Source of the DNA: an uncultured Panacagrimonas sp.
Lineage (GTDB): Bacteria; Pseudomonadota; Gammaproteobacteria; Nevskiales; Nevskiaceae
Direction: 5' to 3'
NCBI GenBank assembly: GCA_946481265.1
Contig: CAMLNE010000019.1
Span: forward strand, 1-22,220
Length of the DNA stretch: 22,220 nt
Both the position numbers and the translations under genes were made by a program. The notes below the pieces were generated by a model. That model was not told the DNA's origin. It did no database searches and saw only the letters and a list, made by a program, of their open reading frames with translations. Below, one piece after another: positions 9,501-19,120 of this stretch (positions within the stretch are counted from its first letter, which is position 1; the number at the start of each line of letters is the position of its first letter).

Positions 9501-10520
9501 AACGGTGCGGACGGCGGCCAGATCACCGGCCGTTTCCAGCGCGTGCAGTTCGCGCCGCGGCGGGTGCCCGACCCGGTCGCCAAGCGCAGCGAGGCCGATC
9601 GGACGACGGGCCGGTCCCGGCCCGCCGATCCCGGCGCCCTGCCGCTGCTCGACCTGGAGGTGGAGGACCTGCGCATCGGCGACGCCGAGCTGGGCCGCCT
9701 GGAATTCCGCACCCAGCGCATCGCCGACGGCCAGCGGATCGAGCAGCTGCGCACCGCCGGTCGCGGCGGCAAGGTCGACCTGCGCGGCGAGTGGCGGCGC
9801 GCCGCCGGGCGTTCATCGGCAGACCTGCAGTTCTCGGTCGAGAGCGATTCGATCGACGATCTGCTGCAGGGCTTCGGCTACGCGCCCAGCCTCACCGCCA
9901 GGCGCAGCCGCGTGCGCGGCGCGTTGAGCTGGCCGGTGCTCGCGCCGGGCGCCGTGGACGGCATCAGCCTGGTGAGCGGCGAGGGCTACCTGGATATGGA
10001 CATCGAGAAAGGCGTCCTGCGCGCGGTGGAACCCGGCGCCGGCCGTGTCCTGGGCCTGATCAACTTCTGGGCGCTGCCACGGCGCCTGTCGCTGGACTTT
10101 GGCGACGTGCTGTCGGAGGGTTTGGCCTTCGACGAGATCAAGGGCCGGTTCGACATGGGACAGGGCAACGCCACCACCGAGGACCTGGATATCGAGGCGC
10201 CGTCGCTGAAGATGGAGGTGCGCGGTCGCGTCGGCCTGGTCGCACGCGACTACGACCAGCGCGTGAGCGTCTACCCGGACGTCTCGGCCGGCGTGACCCT
10301 GGGCGCGCTGCTGATCGGCGGCCCGGCCGCCGGCGTGCTCGCCCTGATCGCGCAGCAGGTGCTCGATCAGCCGCTTGACCAGGTCGGGCAGCTCAGCTAC
10401 CGGCTCACCGGGAACTGGGACGATCCGAAGGTGGTGCGCGAGGACAGCGGCCTGCTGCCCGGCGGCGTGCCGCCGTCGCCGGCCGATGCCCGGCCGTCGT
10501 CCACGACGGTGATGCCATGA
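6579..10520 (+). CDS. yhdP: YhdP-family AsmA-like envelope protein
   Basis: Very large inner-membrane-anchored periplasmic protein of the AsmA-like clan (YhdP/TamB/YdbH). In E. coli these span the envelope as a hydrophobic groove and move phospholipid to the outer membrane. It has 1313 residues against about 1266 in E. coli. Residues about 9-35 form the single N-terminal membrane helix (RRRWWTAAVTLVALVLVGG). The rest is repetitive beta-rich sequence of alternating hydrophobic residues typical of this fold. The C-terminal block, with GYLDMDIEKGVLRAVEPG and ending in YRLTGNWDDP (about 1274-1283), is the most conserved part of the family. A Pro/Gly-rich tail of about 20 residues follows. The stop overlaps the nit start by four bases (ATGA), so the two are translationally coupled. 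The start at 6579 places the membrane helix correctly, although no Shine-Dalgarno is evident. Confidence 0.93.
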   Translation: MERIRRRWWTAAVTLVALVLVGGAVLTGLFQLVMLIAPGYRENLADYVSHVAGQPVEIGGVGLGWRGLAPRLELTDITLYGQDERSPALSAQRLRLGFGAARLLRGDTTPNRVELSGVELFAQIDGQGRFSLRGLDTSGMPARGTQDWLRQLGRFQNVRLSRCELKLDDARLHGVKPTFRLIDAEISFVDGHGEASAKLSLPPAMGSSVQFVARMQGDLERAETWNGRWTLDVEQLASLPWIDALLAEGATVRFGDTEMKVEGRLEQGQPGAIDLRLDAAAVLGHHQAHSAGLRDIGLVARLAPQAAGWMLDIGRLEVTGAQGPWPVTQARVLYRREPAADPAGRERGPPHVEAEASYLNLADLAPWLALLPDEGLGAEAGRLRGLSGAVRRLILRWDGGRDTATARYSLRADLDELALAPGEQTPGFEGLSGEFSASENGGRLGLRDTPFGLDFPRVFAHTVGFESVSGDLAWTRTGEGWDVQMPKFGWQLDGSRGEGTMRLFVPRGSEGSPRLKLDARFSAIDVTRLKSYAPAFWPDNLREWLRRAVVAGRAPAARLRIDGALADFPFVDKPGTFALDVDAADATLAFAPDWPPVEKLSAHLEFRGNSLSIRGESGSVMGNRVERVLARIPDLHEAQLNITGEVQGDAGRFYDFLRASPLAPRLAGLLTRTKASGDSVVQVELDVPLRHARETQVSGEIQLRGIQLAVEGLPEPVTEVRGQMRFDNHTASAQDLTGQLFGTAVTASLGQEEDQILRLRGGFEFVPHPAGAGASRLLPVFLRQGLEGASQWQAVVPLSGAEVGRVILSSNLQGTAVKLPQPMQKPAEQIWPTRVELSSDSSFPLRVAVEVEERLGVDLAFLRDAGGALLLQRGRVRAGAGPSPHAGEDGLFITGTVTDLDPTAWIAAIRDGGRTGPGDAPPPAAPVLSAELNVGTLWLGAQRIEGLRLSQQPAPGGWLTRLSGNGAQGELGFRNGADGGQITGRFQRVQFAPRRVPDPVAKRSEADRTTGRSRPADPGALPLLDLEVEDLRIGDAELGRLEFRTQRIADGQRIEQLRTAGRGGKVDLRGEWRRAAGRSSADLQFSVESDSIDDLLQGFGYAPSLTARRSRVRGALSWPVLAPGAVDGISLVSGEGYLDMDIEKGVLRAVEPGAGRVLGLINFWALPRRLSLDFGDVLSEGLAFDEIKGRFDMGQGNATTEDLDIEAPSLKMEVRGRVGLVARDYDQRVSVYPDVSAGVTLGALLIGGPAAGVLALIAQQVLDQPLDQVGQLSYRLTGNWDDPKVVREDSGLLPGGVPPSPADARPSSTTVMP

Positions 10521-11341
10521 GCGCGATCGCCGCCCTGCAGATGAACTCCGGCGACGATGTCGCCGCCAACCTCGACACCGCCGAGCGCCTGGTCGAGTCG
10601 GCCGCCGCCAGTGGCGCGGTGCTGGCGGCATTGCCGGAGAACTTCGCCTTCATGGGCGCGCACGAGGCGGCCAAGCTCGCGCATGCCGAGGCCGATGGCC
10701 AGGGACCGATCCAGGATCGCATCGCGGCCTGTGCCCAGCGTCACGGCATCTGGATCGTGGCCGGCACCGTCCCGCTGGCGGTGCCCGACGATCCGCAGCG
10801 GGTATACGCCGCCTGCCTGGTGTACGACCACCACGGCCAGCGCGTGGCGCGCTACGACAAGATCCACCTGTTCGACGTCGACGTGCAGGGCGCCGAGCGC
10901 AGCGAGCGCTACCAGGAATCGCGCAGCATTGCGCGCGGCCACTGGAACCCGGTGGTGATCGATACGCCGGCCGGCCGGCTGGGCCTGTCGGTGTGCTACG
11001 ACCTGCGCTTCGCCGAGCTGTACCGCGCCCTGTCGGCGCAGGGCGCGCAGATCCTGTGCGTGCCGGCCGCCTTCACCGAGCGCACCGGCGAGGCGCACTG
11101 GGACGTGCTGCAGCGCGCGCGGGCGATCGAGAACCTGTGCTACGTGCTCGCGCCCGGGCAGTACGGCACGCATCCGGGTGGTCGCGGCACCTGGGGACAT
11201 TCGATGGTGGTCGATCCCTGGGGCCGGGTGCTGGCCTGCGAGCCAAGGGGCGAGGCGGCCGTGCTGGGCCAGGTGGACCTGTCGAAGCAGGAGACCCTGC
11301 GCGCAAGCTTTCCCGCACTGAACCATCGTCGCCGGCCATAG
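10517..11341 (+). CDS. Nitrilase-superfamily amidase, Nit1/Nit2-like (deaminated glutathione amidase type)
   Basis: Cytoplasmic carbon-nitrogen hydrolase of 274 residues. Members of this branch repair deaminated glutathione or act as omega-amidases. The catalytic triad is visible: Glu41 in ALPENFAF, Lys115 in RYDKIHLFD and Cys160 in LSVCYDLRF. The sequence around the lysine (DKIHLFDVDV) and after the cysteine (YDLRFAELYR) is characteristic of the Nit1/Nit2 branch, as is the later AFTERTGEAHWDVLQRARAIEN segment. It is encoded immediately after yhdP with a 4-base ATGA overlap, an arrangement also found in pseudomonads, where tldD then follows. Here the next gene is on the opposite strand instead. 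The exact substrate cannot be read from the sequence. Confidence 0.92.
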   Translation: MSAIAALQMNSGDDVAANLDTAERLVESAAASGAVLAALPENFAFMGAHEAAKLAHAEADGQGPIQDRIAACAQRHGIWIVAGTVPLAVPDDPQRVYAACLVYDHHGQRVARYDKIHLFDVDVQGAERSERYQESRSIARGHWNPVVIDTPAGRLGLSVCYDLRFAELYRALSAQGAQILCVPAAFTERTGEAHWDVLQRARAIENLCYVLAPGQYGTHPGGRGTWGHSMVVDPWGRVLACEPRGEAAVLGQVDLSKQETLRASFPALNHRRRP

Positions 11342-11351
11342 CGGCGCGCGA

Positions 11352-11369
11352 GCCGCCTTCGTCGGCGGC
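11352..11369. terminator. Hairpin between convergent nit and hpt genes
   Basis: GCCGCC (11352-11357) and GGCGGC (11364-11369) make a 6-bp stem with a 6-base loop in the 44-base gap between the nit stop and the hpt stop. It could serve both directions. There is no long T-run on either side, so this is a modest call. Confidence 0.4.
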
Positions 11370-11385
11370 GCTTCCCCGGGATTTG

Positions 11386-11736
11386 CTAGGGCGCGCGGTC
11401 TGCGAGTTCGCGCTGCAGGCGCTCCACCAGGCGCTCCTGGCGCTGCAGCGCCTCGGGCACCCGCGCGACCGCCGCCTCGAGCGTCGGCTCTGCGCTCAGA
11501 CCCTCGATGCGTTCCCACAGCAGGCCCAGTTCGACCGCACCGACCAGGCGCGCGGTCGACTTCAGGCTATGGGCGGCACGCTTGAAGCCGGTCAGGTCGT
11601 GCTGCCGGGCGCCGGCCTCGAGCTGGGCGCGCTGGCCGGGCAGGTCCTGCGCCATGGCGTCGACAATCTCCACCACGCCCTCGTCGTCGTAGATGCGGCG
11701 CATCTCGGCCAGGGCCTGCGCGTCGAAGTCGTCCAT
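11386..11736 (-). CDS. Stand-alone histidine phosphotransfer (HPt) domain protein
   Basis: A 116-residue all-helical phosphotransfer protein that carries a phosphoryl group between receiver domains of hybrid kinases and response regulators. The phospho-acceptor is His56 in AAHSLKSTARLVGA, the standard HPt motif with the conserved Lys59 three residues later. The whole protein is this one domain, with a charged C-terminal helix. Its start lies six bases after the pdxH stop on the same strand, so the two form an operon and may be translationally coupled; no clear Shine-Dalgarno is seen. It is next to, but divergent from, a hybrid kinase that already has its own HPt domain. It could therefore branch that relay or serve an unlinked kinase. 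The partner is unknown. Confidence 0.88.
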   Translation of the reverse strand: MDDFDAQALAEMRRIYDDEGVVEIVDAMAQDLPGQRAQLEAGARQHDLTGFKRAAHSLKSTARLVGAVELGLLWERIEGLSAEPTLEAAVARVPEALQRQERLVERLQRELADRAP

Positions 11737-11742
11737 CGCGAT

Positions 11743-12360
11743 TCAGGGTTCGAGCCGCTCGACGATCCAGCCCTCGGCCTCGCGCCGGTAGCGCAGGCGA
11801 TCGTGCAGGCGCCCACCGCGGCCCTGCCAGAACTCCACCGACTCCGGATGCAGCACGTAGCCGCCCCAGTGGTCCGGCAGGGGAACCGGCTGGCCCTGCA
11901 GGCGCTGTTCGTTGCTTGCCAGTCGCGCATCGAGTTCCTCGCGCGTGGCCACCACCCGGGACTGCCGGGACGTCAGTGCACCGAGCTGCGAGCTGCGCGG
12001 CCGTGTTTCGAAATAGCGCTGCGAGACTTCCCGCGACAGCTTGCGGACGCTGCCCTCGAAGCGCACCTGGCGTTCGAGCCGGTCCCACCAGAACGTCGCC
12101 GCCGCGAACGGGCGTGCCTCCAGCTCGCGACCCTTGCGCCCCTCGTAGCAGGTGTAGAAGCTCAGACCGGCATCGACCACGCCCTTGAACAGGACCACGC
12201 GCGCGGACGGTCGGCCGTCGGCGCCGACAGTGGCCAGGGTGAACGCGGTGGGATCGATCATGCCGGCGGCGCGCGCGGCGTCCAGCCAGGTCTCGAACTG
12301 GATGAGCGGAGCGGCAGCCAGGCTGCCTTCATCGAGCGGCGGATTGCGGTCGTATTGCAT
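11743..12360 (-). CDS. pdxH: Pyridoxamine/pyridoxine 5'-phosphate oxidase
   Basis: FMN-dependent cytoplasmic enzyme that oxidises pyridoxamine or pyridoxine 5'-phosphate to pyridoxal 5'-phosphate, the last step of vitamin B6 synthesis and salvage. It has 205 residues, the usual length being about 215. FMN/PLP-binding features are SARVVLFKG (Arg54, Lys59), FYTCYEGRKG (68-77), ATFWWDRLERQVR (88-100), and the C-terminal signature with DHWGGY (163-168), EFWQGR (176-181) and RLHDR (184-188). The protein ends WIVERLEP as is typical. Cys71 replaces the commoner Asn in TNY/TNL. The ATG at 12360 gives the MQYDRNPPLDE start common in the family. It is the first gene of the pdxH-hpt operon and diverges from the hybrid kinase gene. 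Confidence 0.95.
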   Translation of the reverse strand: MQYDRNPPLDEGSLAAAPLIQFETWLDAARAAGMIDPTAFTLATVGADGRPSARVVLFKGVVDAGLSFYTCYEGRKGRELEARPFAAATFWWDRLERQVRFEGSVRKLSREVSQRYFETRPRSSQLGALTSRQSRVVATREELDARLASNEQRLQGQPVPLPDHWGGYVLHPESVEFWQGRGGRLHDRLRYRREAEGWIVERLEP

Positions 12361-12461
12361 GCGCGGGAGTGTGCATCAGCCGCCCGCGGCGCGTCCTGCT
12401 GGCCCGCACCGACGCCGCTGGGCACAATCCTCGCGTGCCTCCCGCCAGCCCCCCTGTGCGC
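12361..12461. promoter_or_regulatory. Divergent control region between pdxH and the hybrid kinase gene
   Basis: This 101-base spacer separates two divergent starts. On the plus strand CACAAT (12423-12428) is a possible -10 element 34 bases before the kinase ATG, with only a poor -35 (TGGCCC, 12400-12405). No convincing promoter was seen for pdxH, and no repeat or operator-like palindrome stands out. Confidence 0.3.
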
Positions 12462-16585
<4,124 letters not shown>

Positions 16586-16586
<1 letters not shown>

Positions 16587-16606
16587 CGCCGCGGGCGCGG
16601 CGGCGC
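16586..16606 (+). terminator. Terminator-like hairpin at the end of the hybrid kinase gene
   Basis: GCGCCGC (16586-16592) and GCGGCGC (16600-16606) form a perfect 7-bp G/C stem overlapping the last base of the kinase stop codon. A T-containing stretch (GTCTTGGTGT) follows but no true T-run. It may attenuate read-through into the HD-GYP gene. Confidence 0.4.
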
Positions 16607-16630
16607 GTGGCGTCTTGGTGTAAGAAAGGG

Positions 16631-16719
16631 GCAGCGGGTTCCGCTGCGGGCCGATACCGGATGGACGGCGCCGCGGCGACGCATCCCGGGACGGATGCGC
16701 AGCGGCATCGGATTGCCGC
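16631..16719 (+). other. Hairpin-rich spacer upstream of the HD-GYP gene
   Basis: Three perfect short hairpins follow in series: 16631-16647 (7-bp stem, 3-base loop), 16681-16698 (6-bp stem, 6-base loop) and 16702-16719 (6-bp stem, 6-base loop). They lie in the 174-base gap before the HD-GYP start and could be a structured leader or terminators. I do not recognise the consensus of a known cyclic-di-GMP riboswitch (GEMM type I or type II). High G/C makes chance hairpins fairly likely. Confidence 0.4.
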
Positions 16720-16760
16720 ACGCTGCCGGACCGCATCGGGTCGGGAGACAGAAGGGGTGA

Positions 16761-17819
16761 ATGGACGTGGATGACCAAAGGGAACGCGACCGGGCGTCGA
16801 TCCTGGTGGTGGACGACATCCCCGCCAACATCGAGGTGCTGTCCGGCATCCTGCGCGCCGAGTACACGGTGCGCGCGGCGACGAGCGGTTCGCGCGCGCT
16901 TGCGATCGCCGCCAGCGACTCGCCGCCGGACCTGATCCTGCTCGACATCATGATGCCGGACCTGGACGGCCTGACCGTGTGCCGCCGGCTCAAGGCCGAC
17001 CTGCGCACGCGGCGCATCCCGGTGATCTTCGTCACCGCCATGAGCGAGATCGACGACGAGACCACAGGCTTCGAGGCGGGTTGCGTGGACTACGTGACCA
17101 AGCCGGTGAGCCCGTCGATCGTGCTGGCCCGCGTCGCCACCCACCTGGACCTGGCCCAGCAGAGTCGTGCACTGGAGCGACAGGTGCGGGTGCGCACCGC
17201 CGAACTCGAGCGCACCCGGCTGGCGGTGATCCGCTGCCTGGGCAAGGCCGCCGAATTCAAGGACGACAACACCGGCCTGCACGTCGTGCGCATGAGCCAG
17301 TATTCGCGTGCGCTCGGCCTGGCGGTGGGCATGAGCGAGGTGGACGCCGACCTGCTGATGCTGGCCTCGCCGATGCACGACGTCGGCAAGATCGGCGTGC
17401 CGGACAGCATCCTCAAGAAGCCCGGCAAGCTCACGCCCGAGGAATGGGTCCAGATGCAGCTGCACGTCGAATACGGCGGCATGATCCTCGGCGAGCAGGA
17501 TTCCGAACTGCTGCAGATGGCCAAGGTCATTGCCCTGACCCACCACGAGAAATGGGACGGCTCGGGCTACCCGGCCGGCCTGCGCGGCGAGGACATTCCG
17601 CTGGTGGGCCGCATCACCGCGCTGACCGATGTGTTCGACGCGCTGACCAGCGTGCGGCCGTACAAGCACGCCTGGACGCTCGAGGACGCGGCGGATTTCA
17701 TCCGGCGCGAGCGCGGCAGGCACTTCGATCCACTGCTGGTCGACAAGCTGCCGGTGGTGCTGCCCGAATTCGAGCGCATCAAGACCTTCTACGCCGACCA
17801 GGCCGCAAGCGCGGGATAG
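16761..17819 (+). CDS. Response regulator with HD-GYP domain (RpfG-like cyclic-di-GMP phosphodiesterase)
   Basis: A 352-residue cytoplasmic response regulator predicted to hydrolyse cyclic-di-GMP when phosphorylated. Residues about 12-128 are a receiver domain with acidic pocket Asp18/Asp19, phospho-acceptor Asp62 (LLDIMMPDLDG) and Lys114 (VTKPVSP). A coiled-coil linker (about 130-155) joins the HD-GYP domain (about 156-345). That domain has HVVRMSQYS (from His174), the HD pair His206-Asp207 in MHDVGKIGVPD, His261-His262-Glu263, and the GYP loop DGSGYPAGL (266-274). All expected metal ligands appear present, so it should be active. AAGGGGTG precedes the ATG at 16761 by a few bases. It lies 174 bases downstream of the hybrid kinase on the same strand, the likely phosphodonor. 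It is RpfG-like in architecture, but no rpfF or rpfC neighbour is seen, so I give no symbol. Confidence 0.93.
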   Translation: MDVDDQRERDRASILVVDDIPANIEVLSGILRAEYTVRAATSGSRALAIAASDSPPDLILLDIMMPDLDGLTVCRRLKADLRTRRIPVIFVTAMSEIDDETTGFEAGCVDYVTKPVSPSIVLARVATHLDLAQQSRALERQVRVRTAELERTRLAVIRCLGKAAEFKDDNTGLHVVRMSQYSRALGLAVGMSEVDADLLMLASPMHDVGKIGVPDSILKKPGKLTPEEWVQMQLHVEYGGMILGEQDSELLQMAKVIALTHHEKWDGSGYPAGLRGEDIPLVGRITALTDVFDALTSVRPYKHAWTLEDAADFIRRERGRHFDPLLVDKLPVVLPEFERIKTFYADQAASAG

Positions 17820-17837
17820 CCCGAGGGAAATCCGGGA

Positions 17838-17864
17838 GATCGACCGGTTCCCGGTTGTGCGATC
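17838..17864 (+). terminator. Possible compound hairpin after the HD-GYP gene
   Basis: An outer 5-bp stem (GATCG 17838-17842 with CGATC 17860-17864) encloses an inner 5-bp stem (ACCGG with CCGGT, 17843-17855). It starts 19 bases past the stop and could terminate the kinase/HD-GYP transcript. There is no T-run. Confidence 0.3.
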
Positions 17865-17885
17865 GCGGGGTCTGGTTCGCGCTAC

Positions 17886-17913
17886 TTGGGATTCCGTCCG
17901 CCCTCCGTAGAAT
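17886..17913 (+). promoter_or_regulatory. Sigma70-like promoter for the AcuI-like gene
   Basis: TTGGGA (17886-17891) and TAGAAT (17908-17913) are separated by 16 bases. The -10 matches the consensus at five of six positions and the -35 at four of six. Transcription would start near 17920, giving a leader of about 27 bases before the ATG at 17947. This is the best promoter candidate in the window. Confidence 0.6.
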
Positions 17914-17946
17914 GCCGGGTCCGATCCCTCATTCGAGCCCCCCGCC

Positions 17947-18942
17947 ATGTCGACGTTCCGCGCCATCCGCGTCCACCAGGTCGAGAAGACCTTCCAGTCG
18001 AAGTTCGAGGACCTCACGATCGAGGACCTCACGCCGGGCGAGGTCATCATCCGCGTCGCCTACTCCTGCCTCAACTTCAAGGACGCGCTGGCCGTTACCG
18101 GCAAGAGCCGCATCATGCGCGCGATGCCGCGCGTGGCCGGCATCGACCTGTCGGGCACGGTGGAGTCGAGCAGTGACGCCGCCTACAAGAAGGGCGACGA
18201 GGTGCTGGTCACCGGCTGCAACCTCGGCGAACTGCTCGACGGCGGGCTGGCGCAGATGGCGCGCGTGCCGGCCTCCGCGGTGGTGCCGCTGCCCAAGGGC
18301 CTGAGCCTGTACGAGGCGATGGCGCTGGGCACCGCCGGCTTCACCGCCGGCCTGGGCGTCAAGCGCATGCTGGAGAACCACCAGGCGCCGGAGCTCGGGC
18401 CGATCGTCGTGACCGGTCCCACCGGCGGCGTCGGCTCGATCGCGATCCAGCTCTTCAAGCGCTGCGGCTTCGAGGTGATCGCGCTGACCGGCAAGAAGGC
18501 CGCTGCCGAGGACTACCTGCGCAAGCTCGGCGCCGACCAGGTCGAGGACCGCACCACGCTCGACCTCGGCAAGAAGCCGCTCGAGGCCGCGCGCTTCGGC
18601 GGCGCGCTCGACAATCTGGGCGGCGAGACCCTGGCCGGCCTGACCCGCAACATCCGCCAGTGGGGCACGATCGCGAGCATCGGCCTGGCACAGAGCCATG
18701 AGCTGAACACGACGGTGATGCCCTTCATCCTGCGCGGCGTCTCGCTGCTCGGCATCAACTCGGTCGAAGTGCCGCGCGACTGGCGCCTCGATGTCTGGAA
18801 CAAGCTCGCGGGGGACTGGAAGCCGAAGAACCTTGCCGACATCGTGCGCCGCACGATCACGCTCGACGAGGTTCCCGCCGCCTGCGCCGAATTGATGGCG
18901 AGCAGCGTGCAGGGCCGCTACGTGGTGAAGATCGGCGGATAG
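17947..18942 (+). CDS. acuI: AcuI/YhdH-family acryloyl-CoA reductase (MDR superfamily quinone oxidoreductase-like)
   Basis: Zinc-independent medium-chain dehydrogenase/reductase of 331 residues. Characterised AcuI/YhdH members reduce acryloyl-CoA to propionyl-CoA with NADPH, removing a toxic electrophile formed in DMSP or 3-hydroxypropionate metabolism. Signature segments are YSCLNFKDALAVTGKSRI (about 39-56), GIDLSGTVE, ALGTAGFTAGLGV (about 133-145), the nucleotide-binding VTGPTGGVGSIAIQLF (about 157-172) and PFILRGVSLLGINSVEVPR (about 259-277). These match the YhdH/AcuI branch better than general quinone oxidoreductases. The gene stands alone with its own promoter upstream and a strong hairpin directly after the stop. 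No DMSP or propionate genes are visible, so a general detoxification role is the more cautious reading. Confidence 0.9.
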   Translation: MSTFRAIRVHQVEKTFQSKFEDLTIEDLTPGEVIIRVAYSCLNFKDALAVTGKSRIMRAMPRVAGIDLSGTVESSSDAAYKKGDEVLVTGCNLGELLDGGLAQMARVPASAVVPLPKGLSLYEAMALGTAGFTAGLGVKRMLENHQAPELGPIVVTGPTGGVGSIAIQLFKRCGFEVIALTGKKAAAEDYLRKLGADQVEDRTTLDLGKKPLEAARFGGALDNLGGETLAGLTRNIRQWGTIASIGLAQSHELNTTVMPFILRGVSLLGINSVEVPRDWRLDVWNKLAGDWKPKNLADIVRRTITLDEVPAACAELMASSVQGRYVVKIGG

Positions 18943-18944
18943 GG

Positions 18945-18967
18945 CTGCTGGGCGGGCTGCCCAGCAG
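18945..18967 (+). terminator. Strong terminator hairpin after the AcuI-like gene
   Basis: CTGCTGGGC (18945-18953) and GCCCAGCAG (18959-18967) form a perfect 9-bp stem with a 5-base loop, beginning two bases after the stop codon. There is no T-run, as is common in GC-rich genomes, but position and stem length make termination likely. Confidence 0.6.
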
Positions 18968-19056
18968 GAGCGGCAGCAACCCGCAGATGCGCTGAAGAAG
19001 CGTAGCCGGAGAAGTCAGCCCGGGCGGGGCCCGGCGCAGGCGTCGCAGCGCCCCGG

Positions 19057-19079
19057 TGGCGCCCGGGTCCCGGGCGCCA
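19057..19079 (-). terminator. Strong terminator hairpin after the orphan kinase gene
   Basis: TGGCGCCCGG (19057-19066) and CCGGGCGCCA (19070-19079) form a perfect 10-bp stem with a 3-base loop, 41 bases past the minus-strand kinase stop. With the hairpin at 18945-18967 it separates two converging genes. The rest of 18943-19120 holds no gene that I can support. Confidence 0.55.
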
Positions 19080-19120
19080 TCCTCGCGCAGCAGGTCGAGC
19101 GCAGCAGTCGACTCAGCGGT

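Noticed and set aside
12369..12461. Earlier GTG start for the hybrid kinase
   Set aside because: It would put 31 Arg/Pro-rich residues before the membrane signal helix; the ATG at 12462 gives a normal N-terminus.
16631..16760. Cyclic-di-GMP riboswitch before the HD-GYP gene
   Set aside because: The conserved core sequences of the known GEMM classes are not found; only generic hairpins are visible.
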